Source: an uncultured Pseudomonadota bacterium
GTDB taxonomy: Bacteria > Pseudomonadota > Gammaproteobacteria > Methylococcales > Methylomonadaceae
DNA length: 54,054 nt
Assembly: GCA_903918375.1 (NCBI GenBank)
Contig: CAIXED010000031.1
Location: 1 to 54,054, forward strand
Reading direction: 5' to 3'
Shown here: positions 43,128 to 50,951 of the stretch, piece by piece
How positions within the stretch are numbered: the stretch's first letter is position 1
How the letters are laid out: each line of letters starts with the position of its first letter
The notes under the pieces: model-generated
Told to the model about the DNA's origin: nothing
The model's database searches: none
What the model saw: the letters and a program-made list of their open reading frames with translations, nothing else
Position numbers and translations under genes: made by a program

Positions 43128-43403
43128 ATGAAAAAAGCCGATCTAATTAAAGAAATCGCAAAATATTCCGAAGGCTTAACCCAAAAACAGGCTGAACAAG
43201 GTCTTAATGCACTATTGGATGTCATTGGCGAATCACTTAAAGCCGGCAATGCTGTCACGTTAGTGGGTTTTGGTAGTTTTGAGGTGAAAGAAAGAGCTGC
43301 CCGCACTGGCCGTAATCCTGCTACAGGTGCAGAAATTAACATTCCGGCGGCAAAAGTACCGAGCTTTAAAGCGGGTAAGGCATTAAAAGATGCAGTCCAG
43401 TAG
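43128..43403 (+). CDS. hup: HU-family nucleoid protein
   Basis: A 91-residue HU/IHF-family DNA-bending protein: [56 protein letters not shown] (DNA-binding arm) and [20 protein letters not shown]. The length and motifs are those of HU-beta rather than IHF. It lies 18 bp after the yccA-like gene and 42 bp before the inverted repeat of the RIT element. Plasmid-borne HU is known to act as a stealth or replication accessory factor. Confidence 0.9.
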   Translation: MKKADLIKEIAKYSEGLTQKQAEQGLNALLDVIGESLKAGNAVTLVGFGSFEVKERAARTGRNPATGAEINIPAAKVPSFKAGKALKDAVQ

Positions 43404-43445
43404 GCATCAATAACGAAGTCGATGAAAATCAATGTCCGATAACGA

Positions 43446-43474
43446 CCCCTATGTATAGTGCCCAACTATGCATA
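43446..43474 (+). repeat. RIT left terminal inverted repeat
   Basis: The outer end reads CCCCTATGTATAGTGC and the inner part CAACTATGCATA. It is the inverted partner of 46890-46918, with two mismatches in 29 bp. Confidence 0.9.
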
Positions 43475-43540
43475 GAAGTGATCTATTTCGACTGTTAACC
43501 CGCGTGCTGCCAGACATAACTGCCAGCACGCTTTACATAG

Positions 43541-44557
43541 TTATAGCGCTTGAAGGAACTGCAACAGTGCATCATCGTCCGGTTGGTAACGGTAGCTTGT
43601 CTCCCCTGGCGATTGAAGTCTGGCCAATGCCTTATTCTTCATCGCCAAGTCGGCCTCGACATACCGATGGGTAGTGGTGGTGCTTTCATGTCCCAGCCAT
43701 AAGGCAATCACGTTAAACGCTACGCCAGACTGTAGCAGATGCATAGCTGTCGTGTGACGAATGGTGTGAGGCGATATCTTTCGCTTGGACAGACTACTCA
43801 TCGTCTGGGCTGCACGCTCGACTGCAATATTGAGTCGCTGGGTAACATTGCAACGAGTCATCGGCTGACCATCTCGATTCGGCAGTAACGCGGCATCGAC
43901 ATCTAAGCCAGGATTATGTTTCAACCAAGCTCTGATTTCCTGCACCGTGCTTTTCCATAAAGGTGTCGAACGCTGTTTGCGGCCCTTGCCGCGTAGATGA
44001 ACACAAGCCGACTCCCCCATGACGACATCGCCGACTTTGACGCCAATGATTTCGGAAACGCGCGCGCCGGTGTTGTAAAGCAGAGTCAACAATAGATGGT
44101 CGCGCTGGGATGTCCAGCTTTCACCGGGTTGGCCCAATATGGCTAACATCTCCTCGCGGCTCAGAAAACCCAGCATGGGTTGTTCGAACCGTTTCATTGG
44201 GATACCCAGAGCCTGTTCAATGACGAAAAATGACGATACATCGCGTCGAGCGGCGAATTTCAAAAATGCGCGTAAGGCTGTCAGCCTCAAGTTCCGGCTA
44301 CGCACGGCGTTGTGGCGTTGCAGTTCCAAATGATCCAAGAAAGCTAGGATCAAATCCGGCGTAATATCTCGCAGACTCAATGCTGTCGGCATCTTACCAA
44401 GGTGATGCTGAGAGAAATCCAGGAATAGCAGCATGGCATCACGATAGGAGGCAATTGTGCGCGGACTCATGGCGCGTTGATTGACCAGATACTCGGTAAA
44501 AAACTGCTGAACCAAAGCCGAGAAGGAGACTGAATGTGGTGCTGTGGCTTCACTCAT
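43541..44557 (-). CDS. RIT recombinase, third gene
   Basis: A 338-residue tyrosine recombinase. Catalytic residues appear as R in NTGARVSEIIG, H-x-x-R in SPHTIRHTTAMHLL, H in WLGHESTTTT and tyrosine in THRYVEAD. The N-terminal SAM-like domain includes QRAMSPRTIASYRDAML. ATG 44557 follows GGAGGT and overlaps the preceding gene by 8 nt (ATGAGTGA). In RIT elements the three recombinases act together; their division of labour is not settled. The gene ends 95 bp before the left inverted repeat reading outward. Confidence 0.88.
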   Translation of the reverse strand: MSEATAPHSVSFSALVQQFFTEYLVNQRAMSPRTIASYRDAMLLFLDFSQHHLGKMPTALSLRDITPDLILAFLDHLELQRHNAVRSRNLRLTALRAFLKFAARRDVSSFFVIEQALGIPMKRFEQPMLGFLSREEMLAILGQPGESWTSQRDHLLLTLLYNTGARVSEIIGVKVGDVVMGESACVHLRGKGRKQRSTPLWKSTVQEIRAWLKHNPGLDVDAALLPNRDGQPMTRCNVTQRLNIAVERAAQTMSSLSKRKISPHTIRHTTAMHLLQSGVAFNVIALWLGHESTTTTHRYVEADLAMKNKALARLQSPGETSYRYQPDDDALLQFLQAL

Positions 44558-45527
44558 GGCCCACCTCCGGTAACTGCGCGAAGGCTTCAAACTGATTGGC
44601 CGCCCCGGCCATGAGTTCAGGAATGCCAGTCAGATACCAGTAGGTATTGGTGACCATGGCATGCCCGACATAAGTCGATAAAGCCAGCATCTGTCGGTCG
44701 ACATCCATGCCTTGTGTTTGCCATAGCAGTATGCGGCGAACGACAAACGTATGCCGCAAGTCGTGAATGCGCGGGGCATGGTGAGCTCCGCGATTGATCC
44801 AGCCCAGTTGGTCACGTAATTGAATAAATACCCGATGAACCTGCCGAGAATCCAATCTATGCCCCAGTAGTCGTCCTCGGGTAGTGATAAAAAATGGCGT
44901 ATCGTCGGTGGCATCAATATGGAGGTTGCGTTGCGACCGATACTGTTTAAGCGCTTCTACCGTACTGGGATGGAGCGGCACGTAGCGGGATTTGGCAAAT
45001 TTGGTTTGCCGTATGGCGAGCATGCCGGCTTTCAAATCGACATCAGAATCCAGTAAATGCAAGGCTTCGGAAATTCTCAACCCCGTGGACGCGAGTAAAC
45101 CAAACAGTGTCTCGTAGGTAGCGCCCCGCAAGCCTGGAATAAAGGAATCCAGATTATGCGCGGCGGCCAGCAAATCGATAATTTCCTGCTCAGTATAAAT
45201 GTGCGGAGCCAAGCGCTGGCCGACTCGGCCAAAGATGTTGTCATCAGGTACCTCGGTGCGCGGTTCAAATTGTTGTAGATAGCGGCAAAAGGAACGCAGA
45301 TTCTTCAGTCGCCTGGCCCATGTGGTAGGATCATCGCTATGTCCATTGTCTTGTCGAGCCCAATCAACCATCATCTCGATAGTGAGCGGTTCTTGACTAT
45401 TTAGGGCATCAATGTAGCGTGCAAAACTAAGTACGGCATAGCCTGGGTTGCGTAAACCAAAGCCTAGTTGCCGCCGTTCGCTCAAATAATTTTCGGCATG
45501 GGTGGTCATCGTGATAAATGTATTCAT
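44550..45527 (-). CDS. RIT recombinase, second gene
   Basis: A 325-residue tyrosine recombinase with R in ASTGLRISEALHLL, HxxR in RIHDLRHTFVVRR, H in STYVGHAMVTNTYWYLTG and a tyrosine in that last motif. The spacing between the H-x-x-R box and the last motif is longer than usual, a feature of this RIT subfamily. ATG 45527 overlaps the upstream stop by 4 nt (ATGA). A core-binding domain with YAVLSFARYIDAL is recognisable. Complete and probably functional. Confidence 0.88.
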   Translation of the reverse strand: MNTFITMTTHAENYLSERRQLGFGLRNPGYAVLSFARYIDALNSQEPLTIEMMVDWARQDNGHSDDPTTWARRLKNLRSFCRYLQQFEPRTEVPDDNIFGRVGQRLAPHIYTEQEIIDLLAAAHNLDSFIPGLRGATYETLFGLLASTGLRISEALHLLDSDVDLKAGMLAIRQTKFAKSRYVPLHPSTVEALKQYRSQRNLHIDATDDTPFFITTRGRLLGHRLDSRQVHRVFIQLRDQLGWINRGAHHAPRIHDLRHTFVVRRILLWQTQGMDVDRQMLALSTYVGHAMVTNTYWYLTGIPELMAGAANQFEAFAQLPEVGHE

Positions 45528-46765
45528 GACGCGCTCCCAGGCCAAGGCAAGGTGACCGTTGTCAGGTTCTGGCTGTCGAGTTTGGCATAAACCAGCGTGG
45601 TATTGAGCGAGCGATGCCGTAAAACATCCGCGACTTCTTTGAGAGAACTTCCAGTCTCCAGGAGCCTGCTGGCCATTGTGTGCCGCAGAAGATGCGAGCG
45701 CGTGTAAGGCAAACCCGCTCGTGCATAAGCCTGGCGAATCGATTTTCGAATTAGATCAGGACCAACAGGCTGATCGCGTGGCGCCACGTTACGCACGAAC
45801 ACCGCACGATTGCTAGTGGGCGGGCGTTCAAACTTCAGGTAATCAGCAATGGCTTGACCGGTAGCGACTGGTAAGGGCAAGACATCTTCACGGCGTCCTT
45901 TGGTACCACGGAGTGTAATCGTCGCCGCCGGCCAATCGATGTCATCTAGGCCAAGGTAAGCAATCTCGCTGCTGCGCAAGCCCAGATCCAATGCGCAATG
46001 CAGGATGGCCGCTGTTCTGAGTGCCGCTGGCCCGTCGTACTCAAGCGCAGCTAGTAAGCGTTCGACTTCATGTTTAGTCAGCGTTTTCGGTAGCGAGGCT
46101 TGTTGCCAGTTGGCCGGAAAACTGGTGACGCCGATCAAATGATGGATGGCATCACCCAGGGTGGCGCGATAGCGAAAATAACCGCGTAATGCCGAAACCG
46201 TAGCGCCGATACTAACCGTTTTATGACATCGCGTACTTTGGCTAGCTATGAACTGGCGTATCTGGTTGGGTTTGATTACAGCAATCACCACGTCGCGACT
46301 GGCAAACTGCGCCAATAACAATCTGCGAACGACAGCAAGATACTGTTTACGTGTTCTGGCAGCGAGTCCACGCACATGATTCATGTGTTCATCAAAACGT
46401 CGAAGTTCCTCATCGACCGGCGTTTGGGGTATCGATGGATTAGCGATGATGGCATGGGTGCGCAGGATTCTCAGTAAATGTCCCAGTGCTGCATGTAAAT
46501 CTTTAGCATCCGAGAATGCCGGTTCCTCGCAGCAACAGTTCGGCAGGTGGCTATCCAGAAAATGCTGGATGAGCCCTTCGTCGATGGCTTTGACATCAAT
46601 ATGGCTCTCGGTGAGCCAGTGAGCAAAATGCGTCAGTCCGGCAAGGTAGTTATCAATGGTGTTGGATGCATAGCGGCAATCAAACAAATGCAGCATGAAT
46701 GCATCAACGTGGGGTGCCAGTGAGCTATCCAGCAGCCAACTAGCGGTGTGATGATCAACGTACAT
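45524..46765 (-). CDS. RIT recombinase, first gene
   Basis: A 413-residue tyrosine recombinase with R in ALDLGLRSSEIAYL, HxxR in RSHLLRHTMASRLL, R-H in VLRHRSLNTT and tyrosine in TLVYAKLD. Its N-terminal domain is longer than in its two partners and contains a cysteine pair (NCCCEEP). ATG 46765 is used because it has CAGGAGA upstream; an earlier in-frame start at 46807 has no such site. The promoter should lie in the 125 bp before the right inverted repeat. It heads a coupled three-gene operon. Confidence 0.88.
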   Translation of the reverse strand: MYVDHHTASWLLDSSLAPHVDAFMLHLFDCRYASNTIDNYLAGLTHFAHWLTESHIDVKAIDEGLIQHFLDSHLPNCCCEEPAFSDAKDLHAALGHLLRILRTHAIIANPSIPQTPVDEELRRFDEHMNHVRGLAARTRKQYLAVVRRLLLAQFASRDVVIAVIKPNQIRQFIASQSTRCHKTVSIGATVSALRGYFRYRATLGDAIHHLIGVTSFPANWQQASLPKTLTKHEVERLLAALEYDGPAALRTAAILHCALDLGLRSSEIAYLGLDDIDWPAATITLRGTKGRREDVLPLPVATGQAIADYLKFERPPTSNRAVFVRNVAPRDQPVGPDLIRKSIRQAYARAGLPYTRSHLLRHTMASRLLETGSSLKEVADVLRHRSLNTTLVYAKLDSQNLTTVTLPWPGSAS

Positions 46766-46889
46766 TATTATCTCCTGAGGTGGGTGAGATTCCACTTCAG
46801 TAAACAAGCAAAACTATGTCAAGCTAATCTACAGAGATAGCCTTGGATATCACTGGCTTCATGCCCTGCAAGCCATAGCCATTTGCTAA

Positions 46890-46918
46890 TATACATAGTT
46901 GAGCACTATACATAGGGG
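46890..46918 (-). repeat. RIT right terminal inverted repeat
   Basis: On the minus strand it reads CCCCTATGTATAGTGCTCAA and continues CTATGTATA. It pairs with 43446-43474 with two mismatches. The first gene of the element starts 125 bp inside it. Confidence 0.9.
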
Positions 46919-46961
46919 GTGTTTATCTGCTATTAGTAGAACGAAGCCGATAGACAGCTTT

Positions 46962-47007
46962 TGGCCGAAGTTGATCTTTGATTTACGAAAGAGCAAAATC
47001 GACCCTT
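46962..47007 (+). repeat. 46-bp direct repeat, copy 1
   Basis: It begins TGGCCGAAGTTGATCTTTGA and ends GAGCAAAATCGACCCTT. A second copy with three mismatches is at 48549-48594. The pair encloses the two cassette genes. No gene crosses it. Between this copy and the first cassette (47008-47191) I see only AT-rich, gene-free DNA. Confidence 0.9.
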
Positions 47008-47191
47008 TGCCGTCTTCGCTTAATCTGATTCAATGGCAGCAATTACATCATTACCTGCCATAACAAACTGCCACTGATGATATTTGGAAATAACGATTAT
47101 ATTTTAATCAAAAAATTAGCATGCCAACAGTCATATTCAGGTAGATATACTTTAACAGCTTAATAATTTATTATACTAAGAGAGGTCAGTC

Positions 47192-47698
47192 GTGTCTGAG
47201 AAGTAATGGAAGACATACGAAGAAGTTGCCGCATATTTGCTCAATCAATTCGCTGAGCATTTCGGTCTCGGCCGATTTGAGGAAAAGCAAGTTGTAGCCG
47301 GAGAAAGCGGAACCGAATGGGAAATTGACGCAAAAGGTTGTACAACTGACGGAGGCCACTTCATTGTCGTCGAGTGCAAACGCCATACCAAGACTGGAAT
47401 CAGCCAGGCAATCACGGCAGCTCTTGCATGGAGCATTCAAGACACTGGTGCGTCGGGCGGAATCCTCGTCTCGCCAATTGGACTTCAAGAGGGAGCAAAA
47501 AAAGTAGCTGCGAAGGCCGGCATTGTGGAAGTCGTTCTGGATCAGAATTCAACAACGTCGGACTACGTATTGCAGTTTTTGAATCAGGTCTGCCTTGGCT
47601 TCTCCGAGAACATGAACGTGAACATCACGGAGAGCCTGGCAATCACAGTCGAGGACAAAGATGGAAACGTCATTGAGACGAGAGAAATCCAAGTATAA
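47192..47698 (+). pseudogene. Mrr-like restriction endonuclease cassette with early stop
   Basis: The downstream 153-154 residues have a PD-(D/E)xK nuclease-like core: GTEWEIDAKGCT (acidic D and K) and FIVVECKRHTKTGISQA (E-x-K), then GASGGILVSP. This is typical of Mrr-type and other restriction endonucleases. The natural start seems to be GTG 47192, preceded by AGAGAGG, but codon 5 is TAA (47204-47206). The frame reopens at once as WKTYEEVAAYLLNQF, which looks like the lost N-terminus. A restart at TTG 47237 would omit it. I treat it as a nonsense-damaged gene, though readthrough or a cryptic start is possible. It is a cassette gene: an attC-like site begins at its stop. Confidence 0.6.
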
Positions 47699-47759
47699 CA
47701 CTACGCTCAACCGGACCTGCGCTAAAAGCCGCGCAGTCCGGTTAGCTCCGCATTAGAGC
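47694..47759 (+). repeat. attC-like integron cassette recombination site
   Basis: About 66 bp starting TATAACA and ending ATTAGAGC. The inner arms AACCGGACCTGCGC and GCGCAGTCCGGTT pair perfectly except for one extra C on the left arm, the extrahelical base that defines attC sites. The right core has A where GTTAGAGC would be expected, so it may be weakened. Confidence 0.8.
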
Positions 47760-47770
47760 GCTTAAAGATA

Positions 47771-48442
47771 ATGCCCATATCGAAAACCAAAATCTACGAA
47801 GTGCTGTACGAGCATAATGCTTTGATCGTGCACTTCTCAGGTTGCCCCAAAGGCGCGGGCGTTGAACGTGAAGATCATATGTATCCCAACGATCTAAAAT
47901 ATGTACTTGATGGGAACGCTCAAGGCGGGCTGTCATGTTCAACAGTGAAGCCCGGTGACTGCTTTTATGGCATTGAACGCAATGCAACAGGGTGTGTCGG
48001 AGTGCTGTTAGGGTTAAAAACCGACAATTCGTTGAGGGCAGTTAGCCCAGATGATTGTGGGTCTTTTGAGTATTCCGGAGCTCGTGAAAGCTACTTGGCT
48101 AATGAAGTAACTTTAGAAAGCGTTTCAGAGAGCATTACGAGCCGAGGAATCGGTGGATATAACGAGTGGATCGTGGCAGATTATGAAGTTATTGGAGCGT
48201 TCGCCGTCACACCTTACGAGGTATCAGCTCTATTCTCGCCGCCGATAATTCCCGAAGTCCCAGCAGAACTGCTCGGCGCCGACCCGATCGTAGGAATTAA
48301 ACAGACCAACGTAATAGAGATATGCAATACATTTTCTAGCTGGCCCGTTTTCAGTTTTGAACAAGGGCTGCTTTGTAAATGGGAAGCCGGGGGCACTAAA
48401 AGCGTGTTGCATTCCGAATTATATGCCGCAACCGAAACCTAA
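47771..48442 (+). CDS. Cassette-borne hypothetical protein, 223 residues
   Basis: An unrecognised protein that starts 11 bp after the attC-like site, as cassette genes do. Landmarks are LIVHFSGCPKGAGVEREDHM, GDCFYGIERNATGCVGVLLG, GIGGYNEWIVADYEVIGAFA and a C-terminal VFSFEQGLLCKWEAG. Six or so cysteines are spread over it. It has no signal peptide and is probably cytoplasmic. After the stop, CCTAACAAGTCAATCCAGAG may be the left half of a second attC, cut off before the 46-bp repeat. No integron integrase is in the window. Confidence 0.65.
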   Translation: MPISKTKIYEVLYEHNALIVHFSGCPKGAGVEREDHMYPNDLKYVLDGNAQGGLSCSTVKPGDCFYGIERNATGCVGVLLGLKTDNSLRAVSPDDCGSFEYSGARESYLANEVTLESVSESITSRGIGGYNEWIVADYEVIGAFAVTPYEVSALFSPPIIPEVPAELLGADPIVGIKQTNVIEICNTFSSWPVFSFEQGLLCKWEAGGTKSVLHSELYAATET

Positions 48443-48548
48443 CAAGTCAATCCAGAGAAGTTGTGCCGGCGTCGCTGATTTCCAACGGTAAACGAGCAAC
48501 TTCTTACATAAACCGGCCATTCTGAAATCACCCTCAAAGGTCGGAAAG

Positions 48549-48594
48549 TGGCCGAAGTTGATCTTTGACTTCTGAAAGAGCAAAATCGACCCTT
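48549..48594 (+). repeat. 46-bp direct repeat, copy 2
   Basis: It begins TGGCCGAAGTTGATCTTTGA and ends GAGCAAAATCGACCCTT, with three mismatches to 46962-47007. It lies about 180 bp beyond the CBASS operon's 3' end. Between 48595 and 48772 I find no supported gene, only a 31-codon minus frame of unlikely significance. Confidence 0.9.
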
Positions 48595-48772
48595 ACCTGG
48601 CCATTACGCGAGTGTCGTGACTGACGGCAATTGCAACCCAACCGGTCTCTAGCTAATGAAGAAGGTTTAGGAGCGCCTTGAGTGTGGCAAGCAGGAAATC
48701 CCTGTGAGAATTGTTGTAGAACATATTGGTGTCAATCAGATTGGGCATCTTGCTTGGACTTCTACTCTGTGC

Positions 48773-49279
48773 CTATCTCTCTCTAGCTATAGCCACAATC
48801 TCAGGAAGTAGTAACCATGGCTGAGTATGGTTTGTCCAGGCCATCCAAACCGTCAAATTACGTGGGTTTCCTCGGTTGCCAAGAATCGCCAATAGAAAAC
48901 CATCCATATCCCCCTGAAAGGCTTCGAGATAGTCCTTAGTGGTAGCTCGGTCGCAATCTGATGGTGTTGGCCATGCCTCCGGATGAGTATGCCAAAGCCC
49001 TACAGCATGCAATCCTTTTGAAAATAACTGAATTCGATCTTCTGTTGCCTTGCGGACATCGGGATGAAAACCACAGCGTGTCCGACGATCTTGCCGATAT
49101 GGACCCGTTGCTAAAGAAATTGGCACCAAGGGTTTTTCTGGAGTCGAACTGAATAACTGTCCTCCTGCTTCGCAGTCCCAGAAATCAGTCTGAGCGTATT
49201 TATATATATGCCGGAGGACGTCATTTGAAAAAACAACCATTCCCCTATCTTCTGGCAATTGAAAATGACGTTCACTCAT
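48773..49279 (-). CDS. cap3: CBASS Cap3, JAB/JAMM isopeptidase
   Basis: A 168-residue JAB-family metalloprotease. The JAMM motif is complete: a glutamate in DCEAGGQLFSS and HTHPEAWPTPSDCD (H-x-H-x7-S-x2-D). In type II CBASS, Cap3 cleaves the conjugates made by Cap2 between the CD-NTase C-terminus and cell targets. ATG 49279 overlaps the cap2 stop as ATGAGTGA; an alternative ATG at 49303 would add eight residues but lacks a ribosome binding site. It is the last gene of the operon. Confidence 0.92.
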   Translation of the reverse strand: MSERHFQLPEDRGMVVFSNDVLRHIYKYAQTDFWDCEAGGQLFSSTPEKPLVPISLATGPYRQDRRTRCGFHPDVRKATEDRIQLFSKGLHAVGLWHTHPEAWPTPSDCDRATTKDYLEAFQGDMDGFLLAILGNRGNPRNLTVWMAWTNHTQPWLLLPEIVAIARER

Positions 49280-50936
49280 AAACCGTTTCAAATAAGACTC
49301 CATCAAAAGGCGCTGCAGCGATCGCCCACTCTCGCAGGTTCAATCCAGGACGTTGAGCATCCAAGAAAGTTTGGCCCCGAATCCAATGACGAACGTTTGA
49401 TTGTTTAATTTTTCCATCAAGCAAATCAAGCGCAGCTTCTGCAACCAAGGCTACAGCGTGGGTAGCCGCTGCCGGAGTATAGCTTTGGAAAACACTGCTA
49501 CAGGACGGTTCATGCTGCATGACATCATCAGGCCACGTGACGGCCTGAAGAGACTCAAGACGATCAACCTGATCAATCATCCAGGGCTGATCCTTAGGAA
49601 GCAAGCAAGCATGTGCTGCAGTTACGTAGGGTTCCATCCAGCCAATTAATAGCGAGCAACCATGATGTTTCCGAGCAATTTCGACGCATAGCCTAACCTC
49701 AGGTTCGCCAGTTAAGTCAACCACCATATCTACATCAGAAAGGTCGTTGTACCTCAACCAATGCTGTATGGAACCCGAATTTTCGGTAACATTACAGCTT
49801 GGCCAACTCCGAGAGATTTTTTCTGCAAGCGTTTTTGCTTTTCCTAAGCCAATCGCATCAGCCCCCAAAACATGGCGACCAATGTTGGCTGCCGACAAAA
49901 TGTCTCCATCAATGATCGTAAGACAGCCAATCCCGGCTTTAGCCAATTGCTCAATGACTGGACTACCTAGAGCTCCAACTCCAATCACTAGAACATGTTT
50001 TTGCTGTCTGATCTGAATTTCTGGATGCTGGTCTCGACCAAATGTCCAATTGGGATCAAGACGCTCGACCTGAAGAGGGATTAACTTCCGTGTCGGATAA
50101 GCGCGAGTCGAATGCCCTTGGCGAATGACGACTGGAGGACCTCCTGGCAATAAAAAACCAAAACCGCAATCCGGCGCGCGTATTATCACAATCTTATGGA
50201 TTGGTCGACCACGACGACCTTTAGCAGACAGAAAGTTTCCTGCCTCCCCTCTTCCTAAACGCATGCGAAGCAGGCGTTCAAGGCTTGCCTGATCACGTGG
50301 CCACGTATCCGGTGTCAGAGGAAAAGAGACAGTAATGTCTGCTACGAGAACTTGACGTAATTGCTGCCCATGCCCCATGGCTGATACAAAGCGATTGGAT
50401 AAGGCTTCATCGCTGCATGCAACGATGATACGCTTTCCAGAAAGATGTCTTGCTTTGTATATGCTTGGGAACGCAGGCTGTTTATCAATGGTATAAATCG
50501 CAGTTACTGCATCATGTAGCGAAGAGTTTCGTTTACAATGAATTGCCCAATAGTTCAATGCTTCATCGGCGAAATCGCCATCAAGTTCGCCAGCACACCA
50601 TGGTGCTAGAAAGAGCTCGTAAAAGGCTTCAATAAGTTGTTGAACTCGGCTGATAGGTGACGCGCCACTCAAAGGGCCGGGATCGCCATCATCAATACAG
50701 AGTTTGCCATCAGCCTCAATATGCGGCACTTTCAGAGCATTTTCAGGTAACAGCCGAATTTTGGCGATGCCGTGATCAGGAAACGTGCTGGGCAATTCAA
50801 GCCATGCCTGCCCAAATGACCTTCCTTCTGGAAGATTTGGCAGACGCAATAAAAACCGGCGAAGCTCGTGTCCGCCTGATTGCTCAGGCAACAGGTCTAC
50901 ATGGGACGCCAGATAATCCTCAAGGTTGCTCGTCAA
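49272..50936 (-). CDS. cap2: CBASS Cap2, fused E2-E1 ubiquitin-like ligase
   Basis: A 554-residue ThiF-family protein. An N-terminal E2-like domain (about 1-160; candidate catalytic C80 in ADGKLCIDDGD) is followed by a linker and a C-terminal E1 adenylation domain with VLVIGVGALGSPV, IDGDILSAANIGRH and VVDLTGEPEV. The likely E1 cysteine is in QHEPSCSSVF. In type II CBASS it conjugates the CD-NTase C-terminus to targets, priming signal synthesis. The start is TTG with AAGAGG upstream. Its stop overlaps cap3, and the CD-NTase ends 15 bp before it. Confidence 0.92.
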   Translation of the reverse strand: MTSNLEDYLASHVDLLPEQSGGHELRRFLLRLPNLPEGRSFGQAWLELPSTFPDHGIAKIRLLPENALKVPHIEADGKLCIDDGDPGPLSGASPISRVQQLIEAFYELFLAPWCAGELDGDFADEALNYWAIHCKRNSSLHDAVTAIYTIDKQPAFPSIYKARHLSGKRIIVACSDEALSNRFVSAMGHGQQLRQVLVADITVSFPLTPDTWPRDQASLERLLRMRLGRGEAGNFLSAKGRRGRPIHKIVIIRAPDCGFGFLLPGGPPVVIRQGHSTRAYPTRKLIPLQVERLDPNWTFGRDQHPEIQIRQQKHVLVIGVGALGSPVIEQLAKAGIGCLTIIDGDILSAANIGRHVLGADAIGLGKAKTLAEKISRSWPSCNVTENSGSIQHWLRYNDLSDVDMVVDLTGEPEVRLCVEIARKHHGCSLLIGWMEPYVTAAHACLLPKDQPWMIDQVDRLESLQAVTWPDDVMQHEPSCSSVFQSYTPAAATHAVALVAEAALDLLDGKIKQSNVRHWIRGQTFLDAQRPGLNLREWAIAAAPFDGVLFETVYE

Positions 50937-50951
50937 ATCTGTGAAACCTCT

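Larger units (their letters stand above)
43446..46918 (-). mobile_element. RIT element: three tyrosine recombinases within inverted repeats
   Basis: About 3.47 kb bounded by 29-bp terminal inverted repeats (43446-43474 and 46890-46918, 27 of 29 identical). It encodes three overlapping tyrosine recombinase genes transcribed on the minus strand and nothing else, the composition of 'recombinases in trio' elements. No clear target duplication is seen at the outer edges. Its codon choice looks more GC-rich than the plasmid core, consistent with recent arrival. All three genes appear intact. Confidence 0.88.

Noticed and set aside
47245-47676. Alternative frames across the nuclease cassette
   Set aside because: Only the frame from 47192/47237 contains the E-x-K nuclease core; the others are shadows.
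48653-48748. 31-codon minus-strand frame after cap3 (MPNLIDTNMFYNN...)
   Set aside because: Too short, no recognisable domain, and downstream of the operon; perhaps a gene remnant but unsupported.
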